Shown here piece after piece: positions 1-6,480 of a stretch of 13,178 nt of DNA; within the stretch, counting starts at the first letter, position 1, and every line of letters begins with the position of its first letter. The translations under genes and the position numbers were made by a program. The stretch is from Fulvivirga aurantia. Lineage in GTDB: Bacteria; Bacteroidota; Bacteroidia; Cytophagales; Cyclobacteriaceae. The notes under the pieces were generated by a model that had not been told where the DNA came from, made no database searches, and saw only the letters and a list, made by a program, of their open reading frames with translations. The stretch is from contig NZ_SMMD01000879.1 of the NCBI RefSeq assembly GCF_009711475.1, positions 1-13,178 of the forward strand, given 5' to 3'.

Positions 1-177
1 CATATAGCATTCATGCCTTTACTCACTTTTAATCACGCCAGTGCGACTAGGCCACATTTCTTGTGTTTTGTTTTCCAGCCGGTAGGCTGGCAGGATTGCT
101 TTTGCTAAAGTTCGTAGTTCTTCCTTGAGGTTATTTGGGTTCCCTGGCGAACTCAATCGGTGACCTAAACAAACCAC
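1..177 (-). other. Left-edge segment, structured, no clear protein gene
   Basis: This segment follows directly on the stop codon of the response regulator when read on the minus strand. It appears richer in G+C than much of the rest of the window and is full of short complementary runs. On the minus strand GGTT (175-172), TTT (169-167) and GG (165-164) can pair with AACC (132-129), AAA (136-134) and CC (138-137), enclosing a GTTC/GAAC hairpin (152-149 with 142-139). A CCAGCC/GGCTGG hairpin lies further on. A 52-codon frame (19-177) continues in phase past the regulator stop and could be chance. I infer a structured RNA or the edge of a mobile element, such as the 5' part of a group II intron, but the expected GUGYG start is not matched (GTGGT is present). 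The rest lies outside the window, so confidence is low. Confidence 0.3.
75..90. repeat. Perfect 6-bp hairpin in the edge segment
   Basis: CCAGCC (75-80) and GGCTGG (85-90) are perfect inverted repeats around a four-base GGTA loop. Neither strand has a T-run directly after the stem, so it does not look like an intrinsic terminator. On the minus strand an A-rich unpaired stretch follows. It is best read as one helix of the larger structured element at 1-177. Confidence 0.5.
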
Positions 178-876
178 TCAAACCCACTTCCCTTTTATCT
201 CCTTATACTTGGTTCTACCAATAGGAATCATCTTACCATTTTTTAATTCCGCCATATATTTGCTGCCAGATTTCACAATGATCTCTTCTACTTCAGACAT
301 CTTTACCAGGTAGGACTTGTGCATGCGCTCGAAGGTAGGAGATAACAGCTGCTCCAGTTTTTCGAGTGATTTATCGTGCAGTTCTTTTTTCCCATCCGCC
401 AGAAAGAGCTCCGTATAGGCACCAGCTCCCTTGATGTAAATCACATCTTCTACCGGTACAAGCTGTAACCTGTGTCTCTTTTTTATGGCTAAATATTTAG
501 TGTCATTTGCAGCTGCTTTTTCATTGGATGTGGTTCGGTTTAGGGCTTGCTCCAGCCTTTCCCTATTAAAAGGTTTGGGCACAAAATCTAAAACCCCGTA
601 TTCGAACGCTGTAATTGCCTGTTCTTTGTACGCAGAAATAACGATCGTGTGAAACGATCCGGAAACCGCTGTAGTAAGCATGTCAAAGCCATTTTCACCA
701 TTAAGGTTTAAATCGAGCAGCACAAGATCCAATGTATTGCTTTCTATATACTCCAGCGCCTCATGCAGGGTGTTGATGTGCTTCAGCGATTGTATACCAG
801 GACCTAGGATATCACGGGTCATGCGCTCAACTCTTTTGGCAATTCTCGATTCGTCTTCTACAATTAAGATGTTCAT
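178..876 (-). CDS. LytTR-family response regulator
   Basis: This is a 232-residue cytoplasmic transcription regulator with an N-terminal receiver domain (about 1-115) and a C-terminal LytTR DNA-binding domain (about 128-230). The receiver has the acidic pair E7-D8, the phospho-acceptor D55 in LVLLDLNLNG, S81 and K101, all at the expected places. The LytTR part shows the hallmark FERMHKSYLVKMSEVEEI segment (182-199) and ends with PIGRTKYKEI. The length is normal for the family. Its ATG overlaps the stop of the upstream sensor kinase by four bases (ATGA, 873-876), so the two are translationally coupled and very likely partners: the kinase phosphorylates D55 and the regulator then binds paired direct repeats. 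A matching repeat pair lies in the divergent gap at 2610-2640. The target genes are inferred, the family assignment is secure. Confidence 0.95.
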   Translation of the reverse strand: MNILIVEDESRIAKRVERMTRDILGPGIQSLKHINTLHEALEYIESNTLDLVLLDLNLNGENGFDMLTTAVSGSFHTIVISAYKEQAITAFEYGVLDFVPKPFNRERLEQALNRTTSNEKAAANDTKYLAIKKRHRLQLVPVEDVIYIKGAGAYTELFLADGKKELHDKSLEKLEQLLSPTFERMHKSYLVKMSEVEEIIVKSGSKYMAELKNGKMIPIGRTKYKEIKGKWV

Positions 877-2561
877 ACTGCCTCAGAATAAATTTTTATG
901 GTGCTTTTCCAACCCTGATCAGTCGGTTCTGAAGTAAACTCCCACTTCGATCCATAACTTTCTGTAAGTCGCGCTTTTACGTACTTCAGTCCGGTACCTT
1001 CTCCTCTTTTGTTCGTTGATGATGTCAACCCAGCCGCAAAAGTCAAAAAGGTATAACACTTGTAATCACTATTCGATACATAGCTCAACATAAACCTGAT
1101 ACTATTATCTTTCAATGGCAAACTATGCGTAATGCCGTTTTCCAAAAGGGTATGTAGCACCGCTGGAGGTATTTTTTGCTCATGGTCTATGTCCTCTTCT
1201 TCCCAGATATAATTGATTTCTTTTCTATATCCCATAATCTCAAGATGTGATCGACAAAGCGCTATTTCCTGAGTTATAGGTATTAGTTTTTGATTTTCTA
1301 TCTGGTTAAACAGGTCAAATTCCCTGGCCAGTGCTTCGATAAATAAAACTCCTTTTTTAGGTGCTTCTTCTACCCAATCTATGAGTGAGGTAAGGGTGTT
1401 CATCAGAAAGTGTGGCTGAATGTTTTTTTTCAACAGCTCCAGCCGCAGACGGGTAGACTGAACAAGGGATTGTTCATAAGCCAGTCTTTCTGATTTGATT
1501 TGAAGAGCTAGTAGGTATAGCATACTCAACAGAATCAACCCAAGACCAACGTACAGACTAATAACAAAACTGGTAACGAGAAACACGACCATTGACAATA
1601 GCAATATTACCAAAACGAGATGTGTGCCTTTTACCTTATTGTATGCTCCGTATGAGACTATACCAAAGGAGAAGATCCACATACTCAAAACCAGGCTAAT
1701 TGCCTTGAAATCATAAGCATGGTGTTTCATAAATAAAATGAAAAGAAGAATTCCAAGATATAGAATCAGTGATAATTTTCGCCATGGGTAAGGAAACTGC
1801 AGTGAAAAGTAAAACGGAATCAAAAATGAAATACCCAGTAAAAAGATACTTAGAATTTGAAGTCTTAAAACATGGTTACTGTAATGTAGTGGCAAATACT
1901 CATTGCTAAATACCGTTACAACCAGGGCGAAAATTAGGAAACAACATATACTAAAAATGAGTGTTGAATATACCTTCCTGTTGCTCAGGTATAAAAAAAG
2001 AAAATAGAGGGCAGTGATTAAAAATGCACCTGCAAAAATGTGCATGTAGGTATTTTGGATGAGTGCATCGGTAAATAAATCATCATAATAATCTATTTTC
2101 AGTGCGTGGATTCTGGTATGATCGGGGAAGTGGAGCAGGCTTGTCCTTAATGACAGTACATGCACACCTGTATCACTTAAATGAGCGGGAATGCCATAAG
2201 TAGCCCATAGTTCACCCTCAGGTGGCAGATTTTCTTCCTGTCCCGGGTTGCCATTTTCCCCAATCAAAACCCCGTCCCAAAAAATTTCATACTCACCATA
2301 TGCTTCCAGTTGAATGCCGTACTGGCGCAAAGACTCCGGTTCCTCCAGGATTTCGATATGTAAACGATACCATAATATTTCACCACCTTGAAGAATAGGG
2401 CTTGTACCGACCCAGTCCTCATCATTAAATTGTGGGGCCGACCACTCTGCCTGATCACCAATTTTATATGCTCTTTTCTGAACCTTGTAAACAGGTTCTT
2501 GGGCATACAAGGGCTGTATCAGCAGCACCGTAAGAAAGAAAAATAACGATCTCAGCTTCAT
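873..2561 (-). CDS. LytS-type membrane sensor histidine kinase
   Basis: This 562-residue sensor starts with a signal peptide (1-20, ending LYA before Gln). An extracytoplasmic domain of about 140 residues follows (roughly 25-160, with WSAPQFNDEDW and LWYRLHIEI), resembling jelly-roll carbohydrate-binding-like sensor domains. Then come seven hydrophobic helices (about 172-192, 199-218, 231-254, 263-279, 285-303, 313-332, 334-354), a short linker and a His_kinase/GHKL module. The phospho-acceptor is probably H384 in IQPHFLMNTL; the N-box is LLENGITHS with N475; the last glycine box is GEGTGL (520-525). The usual DNG-type box between them is not visible: the region reads FAAGLTSS, so nucleotide binding may be atypical. 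It is the first gene of a coupled pair with the LytTR regulator. The ligand cannot be told from the sequence. Confidence 0.92.
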   Translation of the reverse strand: MKLRSLFFFLTVLLIQPLYAQEPVYKVQKRAYKIGDQAEWSAPQFNDEDWVGTSPILQGGEILWYRLHIEILEEPESLRQYGIQLEAYGEYEIFWDGVLIGENGNPGQEENLPPEGELWATYGIPAHLSDTGVHVLSLRTSLLHFPDHTRIHALKIDYYDDLFTDALIQNTYMHIFAGAFLITALYFLFLYLSNRKVYSTLIFSICCFLIFALVVTVFSNEYLPLHYSNHVLRLQILSIFLLGISFLIPFYFSLQFPYPWRKLSLILYLGILLFILFMKHHAYDFKAISLVLSMWIFSFGIVSYGAYNKVKGTHLVLVILLLSMVVFLVTSFVISLYVGLGLILLSMLYLLALQIKSERLAYEQSLVQSTRLRLELLKKNIQPHFLMNTLTSLIDWVEEAPKKGVLFIEALAREFDLFNQIENQKLIPITQEIALCRSHLEIMGYRKEINYIWEEEDIDHEQKIPPAVLHTLLENGITHSLPLKDNSIRFMLSYVSNSDYKCYTFLTFAAGLTSSTNKRGEGTGLKYVKARLTESYGSKWEFTSEPTDQGWKSTIKIYSEAV

Positions 2562-2609
2562 TTGTGATGATTTTACCGCTGCAAGCTACTCAATATAAAT
2601 GGCTTATTG

Positions 2610-2640
2610 GAGCAGTTCATTAATGCATAGAGCAGTTGAT
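2610..2640. promoter_or_regulatory. Putative LytTR operator, paired direct repeat
   Basis: Two nearly identical blocks, GAGCAGTTCAT (2610-2620) and GAGCAGTTGAT (2630-2640), lie exactly 20 bases apart and match at 10 of 11 positions. LytTR regulators are known to bind two direct repeats of about 9 bp of the general form [TA][AC][CA]GTTN[AG][TG], spaced about 12 bp. Here GCAGTTCAT and GCAGTTGAT each fit at eight of nine positions, with an 11-bp spacer, placing both on one face of the helix. The site sits in the 144-base divergent gap between the LytS/LytTR pair and the exported propeller gene, 65 bases before the latter's ATG. Binding by the neighbouring regulator is inference. I could not find a clean Bacteroidota -7 box (TAnnTTTG) in the gap. 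Confidence 0.5.
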
Positions 2641-2705
2641 ACAATTAACAATGGATAGCTGGGAGAAAAAATCGTCTTTTACAGAAAACAAGGCTAAAAC
2701 TTAAT

Positions 2706-4373
2706 ATGAAAACATTAACACTAATAGTGCTTACAATAGTTGTTTTAATAAACACTGTCTATGCTCAAAATGGCACTGCGGACGATCCTGAATTTCCGCC
2801 CTTGGAAGAGCGATATCTTGGTCAAAAAACCCCCGGTTTAACACCTGAGTTATTCGCTCCTGGCTTTGTTTCGACTCAAGAACATGTCGAAAGTTTATTC
2901 ACCTTTACACCAGATATGAAGGAGTTTTACTTCAATCGGGTTGGTGGGCAATATAAAGAAACTACCTTATTCGTTACACAATACAAAAACAGCAACTGGA
3001 GCGAGCCGTCTGTCTTGTCCACCGACATAAATAAACATGAGGAACGATTTAAGCCTGGATTGTCCGAATTAAATAATCTGGAACAATTCAAAGACCTTAA
3101 TTTCACTGGCTTCACTGCTTCAGCAAAAGGTACCTATTATTTCTATTTTATAGATTTCGCTGATGGTGGCAGTGGCTATATGAGTTATTCACGGCTTATA
3201 AACGGTCAATATGAACCGCTTCAAAGAATGAACGATGATATAAACTCGGGGACATATAAGGCTCACCCTTTTGTTGCTCCGGATGAGTCCTACATCATGT
3301 GGGATGTTGAGAAAGCTGGCAAAAATAAACCTGACATCTACATAAGTTTTCGACAGCCGGATGGTACATGGGGCCCGGCAATTGACATGGGGCCTCACAT
3401 AAATACAGATGCCTATGAACAGCGCCCAAGGGTGACACCCGATGGGAAATATCTATTCTTTTGGCGGGGTGATGAAAAGGTCAAAGAAGATGGAAGTACC
3501 TATTGGGAAGGAAATCCTTACTGGTTGGATGCCAGGATTATTGAGACTCTGAGGCCCGAACCAATCGCTTATCCGATAGCCTACTCATCAAAGGAATCGG
3601 GCAATACTGAAATTTATCTCACGGACGTGGAGGGCAAATCAAAAATCAAAATCACTGACTATGAAGGAGGTAATGGTTATCCTGCCTGGTCGCCTGATGG
3701 AAAGCAGCTGGCTTTTTATGCAAAATACGATAGTAGGAAAACATGGTCCATCCACACCATGAATAGTGATGGCTCCAATAGAAAAAGACTGACGCATGAA
3801 CAAAATATGCGGGACAACAGCCCTTCATGGTCACCTGATGGTAATAAAATAGCTTTCTCCAGGGTCTATAATGGAGATGAAGGAGATTGGAAATTTGAGC
3901 TCTGGATAATGAATCCTGATGGCAGCCAACAAACGCAGGTTGGCTCTCTTTCTGGTGGTGCTCCTGATTTTATGCCTGATGGTAGATTAATCTATAACTC
4001 GGAATCGGAAGTAAGTGAAATCTGCATAGTTGATATAGACGGCACCAACATGATTCAACTGACCAACACTAATGCAAAAAACTGGCATCCGGAGGTTTCT
4101 CCTGATGGAAAGCAAATCGCTTTTATGTCTAACAGGGATGGAAATTTCGAAATCTATATCATGGATGTTGATGGCAGCAATCAGACCAGATTGACGCATA
4201 ACGATGTGCGAGATTCTACTCCTGTTTGGTCTGCTGATGGCTCTCAAATACTATTTGTATCCCGTGATGAGGCAGATAATAATCATCTGTACATCATAAA
4301 TAAAGATGCCTCTTCCATGAAACGGATGATCGATAATGGCGGGCAACCGGCATGGTTTGGTGGATCTAAATGA
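2706..4373 (+). CDS. Exported PD40/TolB-like double beta-propeller protein
   Basis: This 555-residue protein has a signal peptide (1-20, cleavage after VYA, before Gln) and should be exported to the periplasm or surface. It carries at least eight PD40/WD40-like blade motifs. The N-terminal half has TPDMKEFYF (68-76), APDESYIMW (191-199) and TPDGKYLFF (244-252). The C-terminal half is TolB-like, with regularly spaced blades such as YPAWSPDGKQLAF (325-337), SPSWSPDGNKIAF (372-384), HPEVSPDGKQIAF (461-473) and TPVWSADGSQILF (505-517). Blades alternate with DIYISF, EIYIMDVDGSN-like strands typical of TolB. A two-propeller architecture is inferred. No catalytic motif is seen, so the likely role is binding to protein or glycan. 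It is divergent from the LytS/LytTR pair and downstream of the putative LytTR operator, so regulation by that pair is plausible. Confidence 0.9.
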   Translation: MKTLTLIVLTIVVLINTVYAQNGTADDPEFPPLEERYLGQKTPGLTPELFAPGFVSTQEHVESLFTFTPDMKEFYFNRVGGQYKETTLFVTQYKNSNWSEPSVLSTDINKHEERFKPGLSELNNLEQFKDLNFTGFTASAKGTYYFYFIDFADGGSGYMSYSRLINGQYEPLQRMNDDINSGTYKAHPFVAPDESYIMWDVEKAGKNKPDIYISFRQPDGTWGPAIDMGPHINTDAYEQRPRVTPDGKYLFFWRGDEKVKEDGSTYWEGNPYWLDARIIETLRPEPIAYPIAYSSKESGNTEIYLTDVEGKSKIKITDYEGGNGYPAWSPDGKQLAFYAKYDSRKTWSIHTMNSDGSNRKRLTHEQNMRDNSPSWSPDGNKIAFSRVYNGDEGDWKFELWIMNPDGSQQTQVGSLSGGAPDFMPDGRLIYNSESEVSEICIVDIDGTNMIQLTNTNAKNWHPEVSPDGKQIAFMSNRDGNFEIYIMDVDGSNQTRLTHNDVRDSTPVWSADGSQILFVSRDEADNNHLYIINKDASSMKRMIDNGGQPAWFGGSK

Positions 4374-4395
4374 TAACGTCTAAAAAGTATAAGAA

Positions 4396-4509
4396 ATGAA
4401 ATATATCACCTCAGTTCTCTTTATCATTTGCCTTTTGCAATCATGGTCAGAATTATTAAAAAATGGAATCAAAAGTTGTCATCTAACACATTTAGACGCT
4501 ATACTATGA
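4396..4509 (+). other. Small ORF: signal-peptide-like leader or gene remnant
   Basis: A 37-codon frame starts with ATG 22 bases after the propeller gene stop, behind an A-rich stretch. The first 18 residues, MKYITSVLFIICLLQSWS, have the charged start and hydrophobic core of a signal peptide. The remainder (ELLKNGIKSCHLTHLDAIL) has no recognisable domain. The stop TGA (4507-4509) overlaps the ATG of the serine hydrolase (4506-4508), so the two could be translationally coupled. Either it is the 5' remnant of a lost exported-protein gene, or a leader peptide driving translation of the hydrolase. The nucleotide sequence does not resemble the hydrolase's own signal-peptide region, so a tandem duplication is unlikely. 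Expression is not shown. Confidence 0.35.
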
Positions 4510-5699
4510 AACACGTAAAAAGCCCATTATATCTGATACTCATTTTCATCACAACTTGTTGTTTTTCCCAACAAAGTGATCGGCACTCACCAGAGGCTAC
4601 AGCAGCTGAAGCCGAGCTCTCATTCTGGGACATTCCTGAGCTTGAAGAAGCCTATATCAACCCAGCACCAGCGGACAGAAAAGACGGCTTACTGGTGGGC
4701 AAATTAGGTATTGATGGCGGCAATAAAGAGATGATTCTTAACCTGGCACAGGAGATTGCCGATAATAAACACGGCCCTTTCGACAGTTTTCTTGTTTTAC
4801 ACGAGGGCAAACTGGTCTTTGAGTCATACTACAGAAAAGGCCGCATCAATTTGCCTCATCCACAGGCTTCTGCGACTAAAGCGTACACTTGCCTGGCGCT
4901 TGGCCGTGCTATCCAGCTGGGTTATCTTACCATGGCCGATTTAGACAAACCTGTGGTCAGCTTTCTCAAAGACCTGGATTCTACAAAATTTGTTGAGGGT
5001 GTAGAAAAGATCACCCTACACCAAGCATTGACAATGCGTTCCGGTATCCGAATTAGTGAAGAGCAGACAGAGGAATTTGAGAAAAACCCAGACCAGTTAA
5101 AAGGCCAGGGACAAGTTCAAGCTTTTCTCGAGCATAGTGCGCCTGTTACCACAGCGTCTCAGAGTTTCAAGTATCAGTACGATCCAATATTTGTGATGCA
5201 GGTCATTGAGGCTGTTGTGCCAGGGTCAGCTAAGGATTTTATCAAAACTGAACTCCTCGACAAAATGGGCATTACCAATTATGAATGGCGTACCGATGTG
5301 AGCGGCCTGCCAAGATCGGGTAGTGGCACAAGCCTGACCTCCCGCAATATGATCAAATGGGGTATCCTGGCTATGAACAAAGGCAGGTGGAATGGCGAGC
5401 AGCTCATTCCGGAAGCATTCATGGTCAAGGCCACCAGTAGGATCCTCCTAACCGGTGATGATGATGTTTACGGAGGCGGAAAAGATGTCTCTAAGCAGGG
5501 CTACGGTTACTACTGGTGGAGTTCAGATCTGAAATACGGTGATAAAAACTATTTAAGCGTATCTGCTCAGGGTGGCGGTGGCCAGTTTATCATTTTGATT
5601 GAGGAGCTTGATCTGATGATTGTAGTTACTGATCATAACAATGACAACAGTACCTTGCAAGTAACCGCAGAGAGGATTATACCAGCTTTTATCAGATAA
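4506..5699 (+). CDS. Exported serine hydrolase, beta-lactamase/PBP fold
   Basis: This is a 397-residue exported member of the class C beta-lactamase-related serine hydrolases. The start at 4506 is chosen because MKHVKSPLYLILIFITTCC begins a normal signal peptide ending FSQQ; the frame is open 26 codons further upstream, but those residues (FAIMVRIIKKWNQKL) do not fit. The nucleophile motif is SATK (S122, K125). The second motif expected as YxN or YxS appears as FKYQYD (221-226), so Y223 is the likely general base but the usual third residue differs. The third motif corresponds to AQGGGGQFI (354-362). Blocks LTSRNMIKWGILAMNKGRWNG and GYGYYWW are typical of this family. Substrates of such proteins include esters, amides and peptides; none can be assigned. 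It follows the propeller gene in the same direction and may share its transcript. Confidence 0.9.
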   Translation: MKHVKSPLYLILIFITTCCFSQQSDRHSPEATAAEAELSFWDIPELEEAYINPAPADRKDGLLVGKLGIDGGNKEMILNLAQEIADNKHGPFDSFLVLHEGKLVFESYYRKGRINLPHPQASATKAYTCLALGRAIQLGYLTMADLDKPVVSFLKDLDSTKFVEGVEKITLHQALTMRSGIRISEEQTEEFEKNPDQLKGQGQVQAFLEHSAPVTTASQSFKYQYDPIFVMQVIEAVVPGSAKDFIKTELLDKMGITNYEWRTDVSGLPRSGSGTSLTSRNMIKWGILAMNKGRWNGEQLIPEAFMVKATSRILLTGDDDVYGGGKDVSKQGYGYYWWSSDLKYGDKNYLSVSAQGGGGQFIILIEELDLMIVVTDHNNDNSTLQVTAERIIPAFIR

Positions 5700-5717
5700 T
5701 AATGAGATTATTTAATA

Positions 5718-5733
5718 CCTGTTGTGCGACAGG
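5718..5733 (+). terminator. Weak hairpin after the serine hydrolase
   Basis: CCTGT (5718-5722) and ACAGG (5729-5733) form a 5-bp stem with a six-base loop, 19 bases after the hydrolase stop. There is no T-run immediately after it, only AT-rich sequence, so it is at best a weak terminator or mRNA 3' end. The rest of the 5700-5843 gap is strongly AT-rich. One near match to the Bacteroidota -7 box (TTTCTTTG at 5816-5823) lies before the next gene, without a clear -33 element. Confidence 0.25.
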
Positions 5734-5843
5734 CCTAATGCAATAATTATTAAATCAATTAAATACTACACTTCTGAATAACTCATTTTATTCAATTAAT
5801 TTTAAGGTCTACTATTTTCTTTGCGTGCAGATAAATTTTATTA

Positions 5844-6344
5844 ATGAAAAATATTATAGCCCTAACTTTAATTGGATTTTGTTTGGCCAGTTGTCATAAT
5901 AGCGATACATATTATTTAGCATTAGATGATGCCGATGGATTAAATACCATGGCACCAGTTTATGTAAATGGCTTATCTGTGGGAAACGCAACTGAATTAG
6001 AATTATCTGATAAGTATAAAGTTGTATTTACATTAGAGGTCAAGCCAAACTTTGAGATACCTAAAGATTCCGAAGTATATTTTGAGAGTGATTTTCTTGG
6101 TAATAAATCTATAGTTATTAATCCTGGAAAGAGTTCTAATAATTACTCACCACATGATACGCTTGCTACTGGCTTACGCAGACCTTTAAAAACTCAGAGT
6201 CACGGTTTAAAAAAACTTGTTGATTCATTTTTAAATTCTATGTCAAATAATGCAGATTCTATTAATCAAATAAAGCAGGACTCTCTTTTAATAGAGCTTA
6301 GAAGACTAAATAATAATTTGGAGAAATTAGGCAATTCATATTAA
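5844..6344 (+). CDS. Small lipoprotein with single MCE/MlaD domain
   Basis: This 166-residue protein begins with a lipoprotein signal ending in LASC, so C17 should be lipidated. Residues about 22-95 follow the MCE/MlaD pattern closely: DADGLNTMAPVYVNGLSVG, then a strand pair, IPKDSEVYFESDFLGNKSIVINPG. After a short linker, residues about 118-164 form a polar helix likely to be coiled coil. MCE proteins bind lipids and usually carry an N-terminal transmembrane helix and work with an ABC permease and ATPase (MlaE, MlaF); neither partner is next to this gene. Lipid transport between membranes is therefore an inference from the domain only. The gene is distinctly AT-rich: the 60-base rows I counted by hand gave about 25-37% GC, against over 55% in rows of the hydrolase and pyruvate oxidase. 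This may indicate transfer. Confidence 0.8.
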   Translation: MKNIIALTLIGFCLASCHNSDTYYLALDDADGLNTMAPVYVNGLSVGNATELELSDKYKVVFTLEVKPNFEIPKDSEVYFESDFLGNKSIVINPGKSSNNYSPHDTLATGLRRPLKTQSHGLKKLVDSFLNSMSNNADSINQIKQDSLLIELRRLNNNLEKLGNSY

Positions 6345-6346
6345 AG

Positions 6347-6430
6347 TCAACTACCCCCTCCTCCCGCCTCACTCCCTTTACAAAACCAATAATCTACTTC
6401 TAACACCTACCACCAATTATAATCACTACT
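6347..6430 (+). other. G-depleted, C-rich spacer
   Basis: This 84-base stretch between the MCE lipoprotein and the membrane-protein gene contains a single G (6366), and 6367-6430 contains none. It includes pyrimidine-rich runs such as CTACCCCCTCCTCCCGCC. No frame looks coding and no hairpin is possible for lack of G. It could be an unstructured 5' leader, or simple compositional drift. No terminator for the preceding gene is seen here. Confidence 0.5.
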
Positions 6431-6480
6431 GGAGTCTGCGCGTCCGTATGATCATTTGGAATCATCAAAAAGCCATACCC

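Noticed and set aside
1..108. Plus-strand open frame at the left edge
   Set aside because: It is short, Phe- and Cys-rich without a domain, and lies within the structured segment; not supported as a gene.
680..937. 85-codon plus-strand frame opposite the regulator and kinase
   Set aside because: It is antisense to the receiver domain and the coupled overlap, with no recognisable protein features.
4428..4505. Longer N-terminus for the serine hydrolase
   Set aside because: It would bury the clear signal peptide that begins at 4506; the upstream residues are basic and atypical.
4396..4570. Tandem duplication of a signal-peptide region
   Set aside because: The two peptides share only general signal-peptide character; their nucleotide sequences are not alike beyond ATGAAA.
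5816..5823. Near match to the Bacteroidota -7 promoter box (TTTCTTTG)
   Set aside because: It has one mismatch, and no convincing -33 element at the right distance in AT-rich DNA where such matches are common.
6448..6480. Longer N-terminus for the six-helix membrane protein
   Set aside because: The 11 extra residues precede a normal MSKK start and overlap a likely leader; 6481 is the simpler choice.
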